This document shows positions 33,999 through 45,515 of a stretch of DNA of 64,000 nucleotides, piece after piece; within the stretch, counting starts at the first letter, position 1, and each line of letters starts with the position of its first letter. The notes beneath the pieces are model-generated. The model saw only the letters and a program-made list of their open reading frames with translations, ran no database searches and was not told where the DNA came from. The position numbers and the translations under genes were made by a program. The stretch is from positions 30,740,074 through 30,804,073 of the forward strand of contig CM065299.1 in assembly GCA_032871835.1 (NCBI GenBank). Reading direction: 5' to 3'. The DNA is from Dipteronia dyeriana (taxonomy: Eukaryota; Streptophyta; Magnoliopsida; Sapindales; Sapindaceae).

Positions 33999-35450
33999 CT
34001 AAAGAAGATACCTAAGGGTTGCATGATCTGAGAATACCACTACTTTGGCCCCCACCAAATATGCTCTAAATTTTTCTATGGCAAAAACCATTGCAATAAG
34101 CTCATTATCAATGGTTGAGTAGTTAAGTTGGGTGTCATTTAAGGTCCTATAAGCATAATAAAAGACATGTGGGACCAAAGCATCGCACATTAGCTCAAAG
34201 GGCAACTCCCAGTTCGGTGGCATCATGATAGGTACGGTTATCAAGGCATTCGTCAAGGTATAAGAAGCATTCAAACACTCTTTGCTCATCTCAAATTCTA
34301 TCTTTTTATATAGAAATGCACACAAGGGTATTGTCATCTTAGAAAAGTCTCGGATGAACTTCCGATATAAACCTGCATGCCCAAGGAAATACCTCACTTC
34401 CTTCACAGCCTTTGAGGGTTGTAAACTTCAGATTACCTCTACTTTCGCCTTGTCCACCTCAATTCCTCTCATGCTTATCACATGCCCAAGAACTATCCCC
34501 CATTGCACCATAAAATGGCACTTCTTATAGTTTAAGACCAAGTTGTTCTCCTCACATCTCTATAGGACCAAGGCTAAGTTCTTCAAAAATAGCTCAAAGG
34601 AATCTCCAAACATGGAGAAATCATCCATGAACACCTCAATGGTCTCCTCCATCATATCTGAAAATAATGATTATGCCCTGCTAATCGCTCCAACATCTAA
34701 TCAATGAATGGAAAAGGGAAATGGTCCGTCCTAGTGGCTGAGTTCAACTTCCTACAGTCAATACACACTCTCCAGCCTATCTGAAGGAGACCAACTCATT
34801 CTGCTCATTTCTAGCCACTGATATACCCGATTTCTTAAGAACTATATGGATAGGGCTGACCGACTCACTGTCTAATATGGGATGTATGATTCCCACCTCT
34901 AGCAGCTTCAGAACCTCTTTCTTCACTACTTCATTCATGATAGGATTCAACTGCCTTTGAGCTTCCCTTATAGGTTTGACATCATCTTTTAAACAATATT
35001 GTGCATGCAAATACTCAGGCTAATCCCTCTAATATCTTCAAGAGACCATCATATAGCTGACTTATGCCTATGTAACACCTCAAGGAGCCTCTCCTTTTCA
35101 CTATTTTTCAAGTCTGAAGCAACTATCACCGGATATGTCTTATCTTCGCCTAGATAGGCATGCTTCAAGGTGGTTGGCAATTCCTTGAGTTCTAACTTAG
35201 GAGGTGGATTTTGTACAACACTCACATTTGGTACCACCAGTTCTTTAAACTCTTTCTTACTATCAATTTCTTCAACTGACTCAAAAATGTCTTTCGGCTT
35301 CTCTTGATCTTCCCAATCCCATTTTGACAATTCTTCTAAGTCTTCATCTCTAAACACACCATCTATCCCCAGATCTAAGACATCAAGAAATGAACAATCA
35401 TCGACCTTGGATGGGTAAGCTAGTGCATTAAATAACTTGAACTCCACCAT
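33999..35450 (-). pseudogene. pol: Ath reverse transcriptase and RNase H
   Basis: RT begins with LNPIMNEVVKKEVLKLLEVGI (about 34940-34890) and SVSPIHIVLKKSG; the central catalytic part (34800-34430) is shredded by stops. The connection and RNase H (34406-33999) read KEVRYFLGHAGLYRKFIRDF, MCDALVPHVFYYAYRTLN, YSTIDNELIAMVFAIEKFR and FSDHATLRYLL. The usual YMDD-type box is not intact. The upstream part (35450-35049) is an acidic linker between protease and RT. Confidence 0.82.
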
Positions 35451-36310
35451 CCACCGTCTCGTCTTGAACTGTCATGGTAAGCTTCCCGTTCTGCAAGTCA
35501 ATGATAGTCTTTGTTGTCGCCATAAACGATTTACCTAGTAGAATCGGTCTCATGTTAGTCTCCCTACTAACATCATCCATGCCTAACACTACAAATTCCA
35601 TCGTAATTATCAACTTATGAACCTGTACCGACATATCTTCCACGACTCCCCTCGGATATCTAGCCGACCCATCTGCTAGAAGTAGTGACATAATTGTTGG
35701 CTTGATCTCATTTAACCCTAACTACTTGTAAATGGAAAACGACATCAAGTTGATGCTAGCACCTAAGTCTAACATCGCCCGTTCCAATTTTGAGTCCCCA
35801 ACTGTAATGTTGATACAAAAAATACCCGGATCCTTAAGTTTTGGTGGAAGTGTCTTTTGAAAAACTGCACTAGCACCACTTGCTATGTACTCCTGGTGGT
35901 TTGGCCCAAACTTTTACCGGTTGGTGTGAAGACTCTTGAAAAAGTTAGCATAAGCAGACATCTTCTCTATCATATCTAGCAAAGGTAGGTTGACTTATAC
36001 CTTGAAGAGGACATAAAAAATCTCATTGAATGCCTTGTCCATCTTATCGCTCTTTAACATCCCCGGGAATGGAACTGGTGGAATGTATGGGTTGGGTGAC
36101 TTGTGTAGAATAGATGTCTTCTTGGGCACATCTTCCACTACTACCTCTTTTTCCTCTTCTAATCTTCCCCCCACTCTCTTCCTCCTCCGACTCTTTGGCC
36201 TTTTCCTCTTAGGTTCTCCCACATCTTCAGTGTCTAAAACTCTACCATTTCTCAAAACTGTCTTGGCCTTAGCTTGCTCTGACTGGCTCGGAAGTCTACT
36301 CGATTAACTC
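35428..36310 (-). pseudogene. pol: Ath gag-pol linker and aspartic protease
   Basis: On the minus strand a Lys/Arg-rich linker (36255-36130, KRKRPKSRRRKRVGG) is followed by PYIPPVPFPGML, a motif that precedes protease in Athila-type elements. Protease contains the active site in MLDLGASINLM (about 35780-35750; gypsy form D-L-G) and then LLADGSARYPRGVVEDMSVQ and GKSFMATTKTIIDLQNGKL. Stops occur at about 35998, 35912 and 35727. Confidence 0.82.
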
Positions 36311-36322
36311 CAAATAACTGTG

Positions 36323-37590
36323 TCAGCTACTTACCCTAGTTGTGTCTCTAACTTCTTCACCTTCTTCACCGATGCCTCTAAGTTGCTGAACCTTTGCCCG
36401 ATTGCTTGATTGAAACTGTTCAAATTTTGATCTGTCTGTTGTGAACTCTGAGCAAGGTTGATAACTAAATTCTCTAAAGAAGGCTTCCTTGGTTGGTAAG
36501 AAGTCATTTCCCTGTTCCCAGAATTGTTCCACTACTGCCCACTTGACCCTTGACCAAGGTAACTTTCCCTATTGTATCCACCTTGATTGCCTCCTTAAGC
36601 ATTCAACTGGTTGTTCAAAGTATTGATAGGATTGGACAATAAGAAGTTGGGATGATTGCGCCACCCCGAATTGTAAGAGTTCGAATATGGATCATTTCTT
36701 CCTCTTTGATAATTTAGGGCTTGAACATACTCCGTCTCATATAACACCATCTCTCTACCATGATAGTCCTCTTCATACACCATGTTTGCTCTTCCTTATT
36801 GTTGACCCATATTTCTTGCCATTGCTTCCACTTTCATGGTTAGCCTAGCCATCTCCATGTCTTGACTAACCCCATGTTCTCCTCCCGTTCTTAAAGTTGA
36901 ATTTCTATGTTTGGAGTTGAGAGCCAACGTCTCATATATTTCAAAAATTTCACCAGCCGATTTTTTGGCGATCAAACCCCCACATGCATTTTCCACTGAA
37001 GCTTATGTGAAGGTTGTCAACCCATCGTAGAACGTGTAAACCTTGTACCCATCGGTCATTACGTGCAGAGGGATATGTTCCAAAAGTTGCCTATATCTTC
37101 CCCTAGCCTCACGAAAATGCTAATCATCTTCCTCGGTGAAGCTTGCAATTTGGATCTGAATCTTCTTAATTTTCATGGCCGAAAAAAACCTATTGAAGAA
37201 AACTTGGCACACTTCTTCCCATGCAGTTAAGAATCCCGCCCTCAAAAAACCAAACCACACATTGGCTTTGTCCTTTAGGCAATACCTAAAACATCTCATC
37301 TTCAATTGTTCTTCGGTGAGCCAGTCTATCGGGAACGTCTCCAATATATAACGATAATCCTTCATGAATTGTAAATAATCTTCGGTTGGGTGGCCATTGA
37401 AAGAAGGAAGCATGGCAATGTGAAGTTCTTTGAGCTCATAGCTCCTAACTGCTGCACTCAACACTATAGATGACGGTTGATGCTCCATCATGGGTTGGTC
37501 AGATTCCCTTACAGCTATGACACCTTGGTTTTCCTCATATGTCGGTGCCCTCGATGGGTCCACATTCACATTCTCCTCTTGATCCTCCAT
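36323..37590 (-). pseudogene. gag: Ath gag
   Basis: The likely start is ATG 37590 (MEDQEENVNVDPS); open sequence upstream to 37761 lies in the leader. The retrotransposon Gag domain runs HIAMLPSFNGHPTEDYLQFM, LKDKANVWFGFLRAGFLTAW, VFFNRFFSAMKIKKIQIQI and, after a TAG at 37120, GRYRQLLEHIPLHV and FYDGLTTFT. Another stop follows at about 37003. The C-terminal part is Asn/Gln-rich (YQRGRNDPYSNSYNSGWRNH) with a helical end (36530-36330). I see no CCHC knuckle, which fits many Athila-type Gags. Confidence 0.82.
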
Positions 37591-37870
37591 TTCCGGAATT
37601 GATGTACCCTTTAGTTCAACAAAGATGTATATACTCTCAAACTGCCTTGCAAGCCAACCTACTCGGTTGAAATTGTCGATAACAGAAAACAAATTTCTCC
37701 CAAGAGAACGGCGACCGTGCATACACGAGTAGCTCTGAAACACCAAAAACAAAAATACCAACGAAGTAAAAAGAAACTGAAAAGAAATAAAACTAAACTA
37801 ATAAAACAAATGACACACACACTACCTAAATCAAACCAACTAGATTCAACTAATAAACCTACGCCGATCC
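37591..37870 (-). other. Ath 5' leader
   Basis: Roughly 280 bp between primer site and probable gag start. It is open on the minus strand for part of its length (from 37761) but shows no domain. Confidence 0.6.
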
Positions 37871-37889
37871 CAGGCAGCGGCCCCAAAAT
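37871..37889 (-). other. Ath primer-binding site (tRNA-Asp type)
   Basis: On the minus strand TTTTGGGGCCGCTGCCTGG follows the LTR end. It differs at a few positions from the TGGCGCCGTTGCCGG site used by Athila/Tat elements (complementary to tRNA-Asp). It fixes the 5' LTR boundary at 37890. Confidence 0.82.
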
Positions 37890-38931
37890 TGATTGCAGTA
37901 TTTTTAATCTTACTTTTGTTCAATTTAAAAGAAAAGTTCATTCACTGGGATCAGTGATTCTACTAGTTGAACACTAATTAATTTAATTTAATCCTAATCT
38001 AAGTGCATGAAAACTAAATGGCGTAATGCTTGTCTTGGGTTGGTATTCCAATTCACTAACATGCAATAATACAATAAACTAAATAACACAAAAGCTCACA
38101 CGAAATTATGAATATGAGAGAACGCTAGGGAATCAACGCAACCTAATTAAACTACTCAATGTAATCCATATGTCTCATTAAAGCACTTAAATCCAATTGG
38201 TAGGGTTTGTTTCATGAAGCACCTAATCTTTCCTATTACTCACAAACGGTTATGTAATGAGCAATGGTTAGAATTAGTTTTTAATTAAAAATCTAAAACA
38301 AATCACACATAGCATGGTCATGCATATGGAAAAAAATAATAATTATTAAGCTTGTAGTTAAGGATTAAATGGGATGGTCACCCATATTTAACTCTCGACA
38401 TCATAAATAAATTAATCCTAAGACAGACATTCATTAAGGTCTCATTTGAATATAAGTGGAGGAATTAGAGCAAGTATTTCAATAAAAGAGACTACAAAGG
38501 CATTTAACTAAAAACAATTAGACTATCGGATTACAAGAGTTGTTCAACTGGTTTACACTAATCCCCTAATTTAGAACTTAGCTACACATCAAGGAATAAA
38601 AATAAAACAAAGAATAGTTAAAGAAGAAACCCAAGTTGGTTATTTAAGGTTCCTTGATTTGTAAGCTTCCTCTTGTTACTTTCCAAGGTTCCAAGATGGA
38701 TGGAGGAATGAAAGTGTCTAAAGATGGTGAGGGAAGAGTGAAAATGTCCAAAAGTTCGTGTGGCTAGTGTTACATCACCAAAAACTAAGATGAGTATTTA
38801 TATGGGTCAAAAAATAGGTCAAGAATCAACCTAGAAATTTGTACTGGCGGACGGTCACCTCCTTGAGTGTCGTAGTCGTCCATGACGACATCCTGACCGT
38901 GACACCTCACTTCTTCGATCCAGACCTCATG
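37890..38931 (-). repeat. Ath 5' LTR (truncated)
   Basis: It aligns with 14885-15925 of the 3' LTR, that is, the last 1040 bp of the LTR in the element's own direction. Homology stops within cttcttcgatc-agacctcat near 38931. A Sirevirus-like LTR end starts at 38939, so about 400 bp of the LTR start are absent here. Confidence 0.88.
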
Positions 38932-38938
38932 TCCTAAC

Positions 38939-39330
38939 TGAATTTCCCTTTGTTGTTATAATGTAGATATACCTTGGGGGATGAATAGGTATAGGCTCAA
39001 ATTTTGGTCTTATTTTAAAACAATGCAGTTTTAATAATGCTAAACAAAAATTACAACCAATAGCACAAGATATTTACGTGGTAAAACTCTGAAAAGGAAA
39101 CATCCACGGGTTGATTCCACAACCACCGATAAAAGAAAATCCACTAGTATATATATATAAGCTCTCAATTGATCCCTTCACCTAGAAACTACCCTCATAT
39201 CCTACTCAGTGAACTTGATGCCACCTTGCTCACCAATCTACTACATGAGACGTGCACTAACCTACCCAGAAAGGAATTAAGTCCTCCTCGAGAAGCTCAC
39301 ATTTGCTTTAGTGACCTCGGTGAGAAAGCC
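38939..39330 (-). repeat. Sirevirus-like LTR fragment (LTR end), probably B3
   Basis: On the plus strand it starts TGAATTTCCCTTTG and reads like the reverse complement of the Copia B LTR end: atataccttgggggatgaatag, then tttacgtggtaaaact and catccacgggttgat-ccacaac. Similarity fades after about 39150. It may be the distal part of the B3 3' LTR, whose proximal part lies at about 42850-43221. Confidence 0.7.
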
Positions 39331-39344
39331 CTGCCCTTACTTCC

Positions 39345-41345
39345 AAGCATATATAGTGGCATTAGTGACTTATCAACCTCTCCGCCGGTTCTTGTATAAA
39401 CCAAACATGTCTGGACGACTTGTCTTTTGGGCCATAGAGCTCACTCAGTTTGATCTAAAATACAAGGCTAGGATGACAATCAAGGCTCAAGCATTAGTTG
39501 ACTTTATGGTCGAGTTTTCAACTCTCCCTTGTCAAGAGACCTCGACAGAACCAAACCCAGCCCCTTAGAAGCTTTCGGAGCTTGACAATTAGCCGATCGA
39601 CCGTGATGCCTTGACCCTCTACATAGATGGAGCATCCGGACAAGCAGGCGAAGTTTTCAGCATCGTCTTGATAGACCCAGGAAAAACAAAATGCTACTAC
39701 AGCTTCAGGTTTGAATTCAAGGCAACAAAAAATGAAGCAGAGTACGAAGCCTTTTTGGCAGGAATGAAAGCATCCTTCGATCTCGCAGCTGATTAATTGC
39801 ATGTCAATAGTGACTAAAAACTCATAATTAACTAAGTAACTGGACTCGACCAGGTTAAGGGGGATAATATGGTAGCTTATCTCAAGCAAGCTCAACTACA
39901 TAAAAACCGGTTCAAAGGGTTCAAAATTGAGTAGATTCCTCCTCAATAGAATCATCGGGCATATGTCTTGGCAAAGATAACTGCTAATGAAGAACAAGCT
40001 CTTCCCAAGAGAGTTCCTCTCCAGGTGATCTCCCAGTCAAGCATAACAGCAGGAAAGGAAATATGCCCAGTTAATCAGCTCCTATGTTGGATGGATCCAT
40101 TAGTCACCCACCTTCAATATGGAAAGCTCCCGAGCACCCCGACCAAGCTCGCAGAATCAAGAGGATCTTTGTCCGATATTGCTTGGTAGACTGGTACCTC
40201 TACATGAGGGGAAAGTCCCTCCATTTTCTCTGCTGCCTACATATTGATGATGCCAGTTGGGCGTGAAGGGAGGTTCACTCTGGGGGATTGTGGAAATCAC
40301 ATCGGTGGGGAAGCATTAGTTTACCAAGTACTTCACATGGGATATTACTTGCATACCATACACCAAGATGTGAAAATCTTTATACAATCTTGTGAACCTA
40401 GCTAGAAGACATCAAACTTGAGCTACCTTCCTCATGAACGATTATCTTTGATTAGTTCACCCTTTCCATTCACCATTTAGGGGGTCGATTAGATTGAGTT
40501 GCTCCCAGATAAGGTAAACATTCCATTGTACCGATCGACTATTTCACTAGGTAGGTGTAAACGGGACCGCTGTCCTAGATGAGGGAAGAGAACACCACCT
40601 GGATTATCAAGACTAACGTGGTAATCAGGTTCAGTACCCCGATCATCATCATTACCGGCCTTGGTAAGCAATTTGAGAATGTCCGATTCAGAGGTTTCTG
40701 AGAAGACTTGAGAATCGACCTCCGTTTTGTCTCGGTAGCCCACCCCCAAACCAACAGCCTGGTGGAGGCCACCAATAAGGCAATCAAAAAGCTCCTGAAA
40801 ATGAAACTCTAGTAGAAAAAGGGTAAGTGGGTAGAGGAGTTGCCCGAGGTACATTGGGCATACCGAACCACTGGAAGAACTGCGACCGGAGTAACACCTT
40901 AATCCTTAGCATTCGGCTTAGAGGCAGTCTTGCCTATCGAGCACAAGCTAACCTTTTTTTGGGTCAAAAATTCTAGTTAGAAAGCAACGAGGTCAAGCTT
41001 AGAGCCAAACTAGACCTCCTGGAGGTAAAGCAAGATAAAGTGGCAGAAAGGGTAAAAGTTTACTAGAGCAGAATTACGAGGTACTTTAAAAAAAGGGTAA
41101 GGACTCGGATCTTTAAATAAGGGGATCTAGTATTCCAGAAGGTGACTCATAACACCAGAGTCAAGTCGGATGGGGTCCTAAGGCTAACCGGGAAGGCCCA
41201 TACTTGATAAAGGTAGTGGTCCAGAACGGGGCTTACAAGCTCGAAGAAATAGATGGAAGACCCATCGATCATATGTGGAATGCTGACCAGTTAAAGAGGT
41301 TTGACTCCAAGACAGGGGACTTCGAGCAGATTAGTCATATCTAGG
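39345..41345 (+). pseudogene. pol: Tat-like gypsy pol: RNase H end, second RNase H, integrase
   Basis: Degenerate but continuous plus-strand remnant. The RNase H end reads SGRLVFWAIELTQFDLKYKA and KAQALVDFMVEF (39410-39530). A second RNase H of the archaeal-like type follows, LYIDGASGQAGEVFSIVLID and EFKATKNEAEYEAFLAGMKA (39610-39785); dual RNase H is a feature of the Tat group. Integrase pieces include GKQFENVRFRG (the catalytic Asp before it is lost), HPQTNSLVEATNKAIKKLLK (Glu kept, about 40742-40800) and WAYRTTGRTATGVTP. There are more than fifteen stops. Confidence 0.82.
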
Positions 41346-41479
41346 TATCAATATTGGCAGCTCACGAATAAATTGTAATTCCAGCTTGATTATCAATAAA
41401 ATTTCTAGTTAGTTTCTCCATCACCAGTCATGTTATCTTTTTCATCAAGGGGAATTTTGCCATGGTCGCCATGAACCAA

Positions 41480-41990
41480 GGATAACTAGATATCATTCTC
41501 AATGCCTTGGCCAAGAACCACCCATTGCCAATAAGGATCAGAGCATAAGTGCATAGCTGTGAGCTAAATCATAAAACTAGGGCTTTGTCGAAGAAGCTCC
41601 CTCACCACTTCTGATGCTTTGGCCATGTACCACCCCCCGCTGAGAAGGATCTGAGCATAAGTGCATAGTTGCCAACTAGATCACGGGACCAGGATAGCCG
41701 AATGACAATTTTAATGCTTTGGTCAGGCTACCACCCCCAAGAAGGATCTGAGCATAAGTAAATAGTTGCCAACTATATCACGAGACCAAGATAGCCAAAT
41801 GACAATCTTGATGTCTTGTTCATGCTACTATCCCAAGGAACGATCTAAGCATAAGCGTATTGTTGCTAGCTAGATCACGAGATCAGGTTAGCCGAATGAC
41901 AATCCGGATGCCTTGGTCGGGCTACAACCCCCAAGAAGGTTCTAGAAATAAGTGTATAGTAGCCCGCTAGATCGAGATTGTCATGGTATG
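41480..41990 (+). repeat. 97-bp tandem repeat downstream of Tat pol
   Basis: About five diverged units. The marker GAGCATAAGT or variants starts at 41541, 41653, 41750, 41847 and 41944, giving steps of 112, 97, 97 and 97 bp. Shared unit motifs are gccgaatgacaat, gccttggtc-gg-cta-cacccc, aaggatctgagcataag and tagttgccaactagatca. The array lies in the 3' noncoding part of the Tat-like element, a known birthplace of plant satellite DNA. Confidence 0.88.
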
Positions 41991-42849
41991 GTACCTCCCT
42001 AGAACAGGGACGAAAGGTACCTAGATTAGTTTAACCAGTTGTTTTGTCAGGATCCATTTGAACCAGACATGGACTGGGGACTTGGAGCAGTAACAGTAAA
42101 TGATCCAGCCAAATCATTATCTAGATGCCAGGGTACCCCGATAAACAAGAGGCTCCTGGTACCCAAACATTTGCTACAAGTAATTTAGCCATAATATAGT
42201 TACGGGAGCAATACAAGCTACAAATATAGCAACCTCACAAGACCGAGGAACCTATGAAGCAAGAAAGCTTACAACCTAGCAGCTGTAGAATCAAATTTCG
42301 AATAATTACCTAAAATGGGTGCCCATCACAAAGTCTATGTTGATTTCTTACACTTAACAGATTTTCAAAGTTTTCATGTATTAATAGTTTCTTTTTTAAG
42401 TCAGGTGTATATAAGGACTGCTACAAGGTTTGTTTGAGAAATAAAGCAAGACATGCAATCAAGATAAGGGTCAAACAGATACTGGAGTAAAGAAGAAAGA
42501 GGAAGCTTTCATTCATAAAATTAAAGGAGCCTATCCCCATGTCGAGCTACATCAGATCAAGTAGGGAGCCCATCCCCGAGTTTCAGGAAAAAAAAGAGCA
42601 AGAATGAAAAGCAGTTGGCCATGATCTAGTAGGGAGCCCACCCCCATTTTCGGGCAACATAAACAGAAGATGTATTAGATTACTGGTTCACGCATTGACC
42701 ACTTCCTGGTGGCCTCCTTTCTCCTACTCTATCTCTTGAAACCTGGCAGTTTGCTCCTTCTATGGACCCGTCGATATCTTGCTCATCTGCCATCACTCTC
42801 GCTACCTCAACTGAAGCCCCCGCCTGAACTGGAAAAACAAACAAACACA
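41991..42849 (+). other. Tat-like 3' region remainder
   Basis: No clear gene. A pair of imperfect repeats, agtagggagcccatccccgag (42560-42580) and agtagggagcccacccccatt (42630-42650), about 70 bp apart, continues the repetitive character. The minus strand is open for about 40 residues around 42840-42700, which could be part of an antisense ORF of the kind reported in some Tat elements, but I cannot support that further. The element's LTR was not identified. Confidence 0.45.
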
Positions 42850-43221
42850 TGAACACACAAGAATGCCATATCCTAGATATAGTCCTAGAACATGAAATTT
42901 ACAAAATTTGTCAATCTAATTATAATGCGTGAGCATTAAATATCAAGTGTGTAAATATGTTATACAAATTGAGCATAGTGCTGTAAGGACACAGATGATT
43001 GCAATGTGTATGTGTGTTTAAAACTTGTAACGGAAATGAGGTCTAAATATACCTTGGTTGAGCAACGAAGCACATTTCTCTTCGAAGACTTGATCGTGCT
43101 TGAAAAGTTGCCAAATCTTCTTTTAAGCTTGAATCATAATCAATCTAAGACAATTAAACAATACAAGTGAAACATTGCTTTGATGTGGAATTAATGCCAA
43201 CACAACTTCAAAAATCTAACA
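42850..43221 (-). repeat. B3 3' LTR, proximal part
   Basis: On the minus strand it starts TGTTAGATTTTTGAAGTTGT then GTTGGCATTAATTCC, clearly related to the Copia B LTR start (TGTTAGGTTCTAGAGTTGTG, GTTGGCTTGATTCC). The left limit is uncertain because similarity fades. Confidence 0.72.
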
Positions 43222-43731
43222 ATCTACCCCTTCGGGAAATTCTTTGTCAAAACTCCTATACATAAACTAAAAAAAAAAAAAAAAAGATTGATCACAATGA
43301 GTTACAATGAGTTACAAATTCCTAGACTAATCTTCATCAAGTCTTGAACTTCTTCTTGATCTTCTCTTGTAGTCACCTAAAATCAACTTAAAGTACAGTA
43401 TATATACATGAGGTAACAATCATGGCAATATGAATTTTGGCAAGAATAAAGTATTTAAAACTCAAATAAACCATGTATCTCCCCCTTAATACATGCCAAT
43501 CCATATTATTCTTACAAAAATCAAAACAATATTACATGCCGTAAAAAGTTCAAGTTCCCAAATTAAACTAAAATTTGAGAAACTAAGCACATATTTCTCC
43601 CAAAAGATAAGAAAGATAAGATTGAAACTAAGTAAGCTAGCACATATTTCTCTCCCTTTTTTACATGATATGAAGCCAAAGGGAAAATAAAATGAAATGT
43701 ACCTCATGGTCATACCACTAGCCACATGTAT
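43222..43731 (-). other. B3 region before 3' LTR, with polypurine tracts
   Basis: On the minus strand AAGGGGTAGAT ends at the LTR start (43222-43232), and ATTAAGGGGGAGATACATGG lies at 43472-43491, matching the AAGGGGGAGA tracts of B1. An A-run of 17 occurs at 43269-43285. No ORF of note. Confidence 0.65.
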
Positions 43732-45514
43732 CACCAAGGAACTTTGAGCGATTGTTAGATCTCACATAATGCTTTAGAATAGTTCATTTGCTTAACGAGA
43801 TGCTGATCGGTCTATTTCTCTACATGTTTTAGGTCCCAATTTTCTATTATTTGTGCTTTGTTCTTGGGTAAAATTAGGTATTTTATGTGTCTGTTGAGCA
43901 TGTGTAGGTCACATTCCATTCAAGTGGTGTTGAATGTTATTTTAGAGAAAAAGAGCAAAAAGTTAAATTTCAGCCAATGTAGAACAGCTTGATTGCGGGG
44001 ACAATATATGTCATCTCCGATTGAATATTATGTACTACTGCCTATGGATTGAAAGCCTCAGAAGTCTAGTTTTTTGCACAATTTAAGGATCACAATTCTG
44101 ATATTCATAGAAGAAGTTATATACAATTTAGTAACCGAAAGTCAGTGCTGGAAAGTCAACTGCGGCCTAGATAGCCATCCAGGCATAGGCCCTACCCAAC
44201 GGTCTGAGGAGCGGTACAAGGCAGAAGAATTCCGTGGTGACCTCCGGAGTGACCCAGGCTACAGTTTGACGGATTTTTGGCTGAAATCCACTTCGAATTG
44301 GTCCAGAATTGTTCCAAAACTTCCCTAATCAAATTATAAAGATTTTAGAAGACCAAAACATGTTTAGGAAACTTCCCAAACTCAAATTATGAGTCGAACA
44401 TCAAAAAAGGAAATTCAATTTAGGAAAGGATTCTTATTCCATGTTTCATTCTACTTTCCCACTTGATGGATTTTCTAAACCTAAGAAGAATTGGGGGTTC
44501 ACAAGGAAAAATCACCTATAAATACTTCCTATTCTTTGCAATTCAAAGGGAGAGAGAAGCCAAGGGAGGTCCCAAGCCACCAAGAGGGTCATCCCCTACC
44601 ACTCCATCACCATACATCACCTCACAACTTCCATTAATCTTTACACATTGAAGATTCGAAGACAAAGAAGAATTCATCATTGAAGACTTGAAGAACTCAT
44701 TGAAGGCCAAGATAGGTTTTATCTTTTATTTCACTTCTCTTTCTATTTTCGCCATGTGTAACTAATTCTATATCTAGGGAATCAAAGTGAACCTTTTTTG
44801 AATGCTCATGTTTGGATTAATAATATTATTTCGTCAACTCAATTCTTGGTTTGTTCATTGTTCTTAATTGCTTAATCCTCATTAGTTGTAATATTTATTC
44901 ACACCATAGACCAAGGGTGGATATTTATTTAGCATGATTTTATGGTTAAGACTATCTGAGTATTAGGGTTAGAGTATAGACCAAACCTAACCTTGATTAA
45001 TACTCTTTTGAATGAATGAATTTTATATTTAGCATAGACCAAGCAAAGAATAGAATTCGGTTCTTATTTCTTGAGCTTAATGGGTTACCGATCGTTGTTC
45101 ACAACATAGACCGAGGGGTAATAGTGGTTGGGAATACTTGAGTCATCCCACGATCATATGGTAATAGCCATATTAAAGATAAAGAATGAACCCTTGAATT
45201 GATTGAATCCTGCTTGCAAATTAATCCATGCATTTAGTATTCATAATTAAGGATCATTGATGACCTAGTGCTTTCTCACCCTTGACCACAACCCAATCTT
45301 TTTAATTGCTTTCTTAGTTTAATTTAATTTAGTGTTTAGTTTAAATCAATTCACCATCAACATCTGGTTGTTTTTAGTTTAACATTAATTAGAATTAGAT
45401 TTAACCAAATAAATTACTTTTCCTCGTGGGAACGATCCTTACTTGCCATTGTGTTTATCTTCACAATTCGTGCACTTACGAGTATTGTTTTTATAAACAC
45501 GATTTTACACACCA
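43732..45514 (+). mobile_element. Gypsy-type solo LTR with CACCA duplication
   Basis: About 1773 bp (43737-45509) flanked by CACCA at 43732-43736 and 45510-45514. The right end (ctcgtgggaacgatccttac, then ttcgtgcacttacgagta and ttttaca) is typical of the U5 end of Athila-like LTRs. The first base would be A instead of T. Short open frames inside are not recognisable. No primer site or internal sequence follows, so it is read as a solo LTR in the B3 env-like region. Confidence 0.7.
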
Positions 45515-45515
45515 A

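Larger units (their letters stand above)
14885..38931 (-). mobile_element. Ath: Athila/Tat-like Ty3/gypsy element hosting A2
   Basis: A single minus-strand gypsy element read from right to left: truncated 5' LTR (37890-38931), primer site, gag, protease, RT-RNase H, integrase, an env-like ORF, a 3' noncoding region, polypurine tract and complete 3' LTR (14885-16329). Removing Copia A2 (19393-31466 plus one GTTCA) rejoins the env-like ORF, showing both flanks are one element. The tRNA-Asp-type primer site and env-like ORF place it with the Athila/Tat group. The right end of the 5' LTR is replaced by a Sirevirus-like LTR end at 38939. Confidence 0.88.

Noticed and set aside
37717..37977. 86-codon plus-strand open frame
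   Set aside because: It covers the Ath leader, primer site and LTR end on the opposite strand of the element.
41480..41990. Regular repeats as a possible CRISPR array
   Set aside because: Units are contiguous 97-bp tandem copies without unique spacers, and the sequence is plant nuclear retrotransposon DNA.
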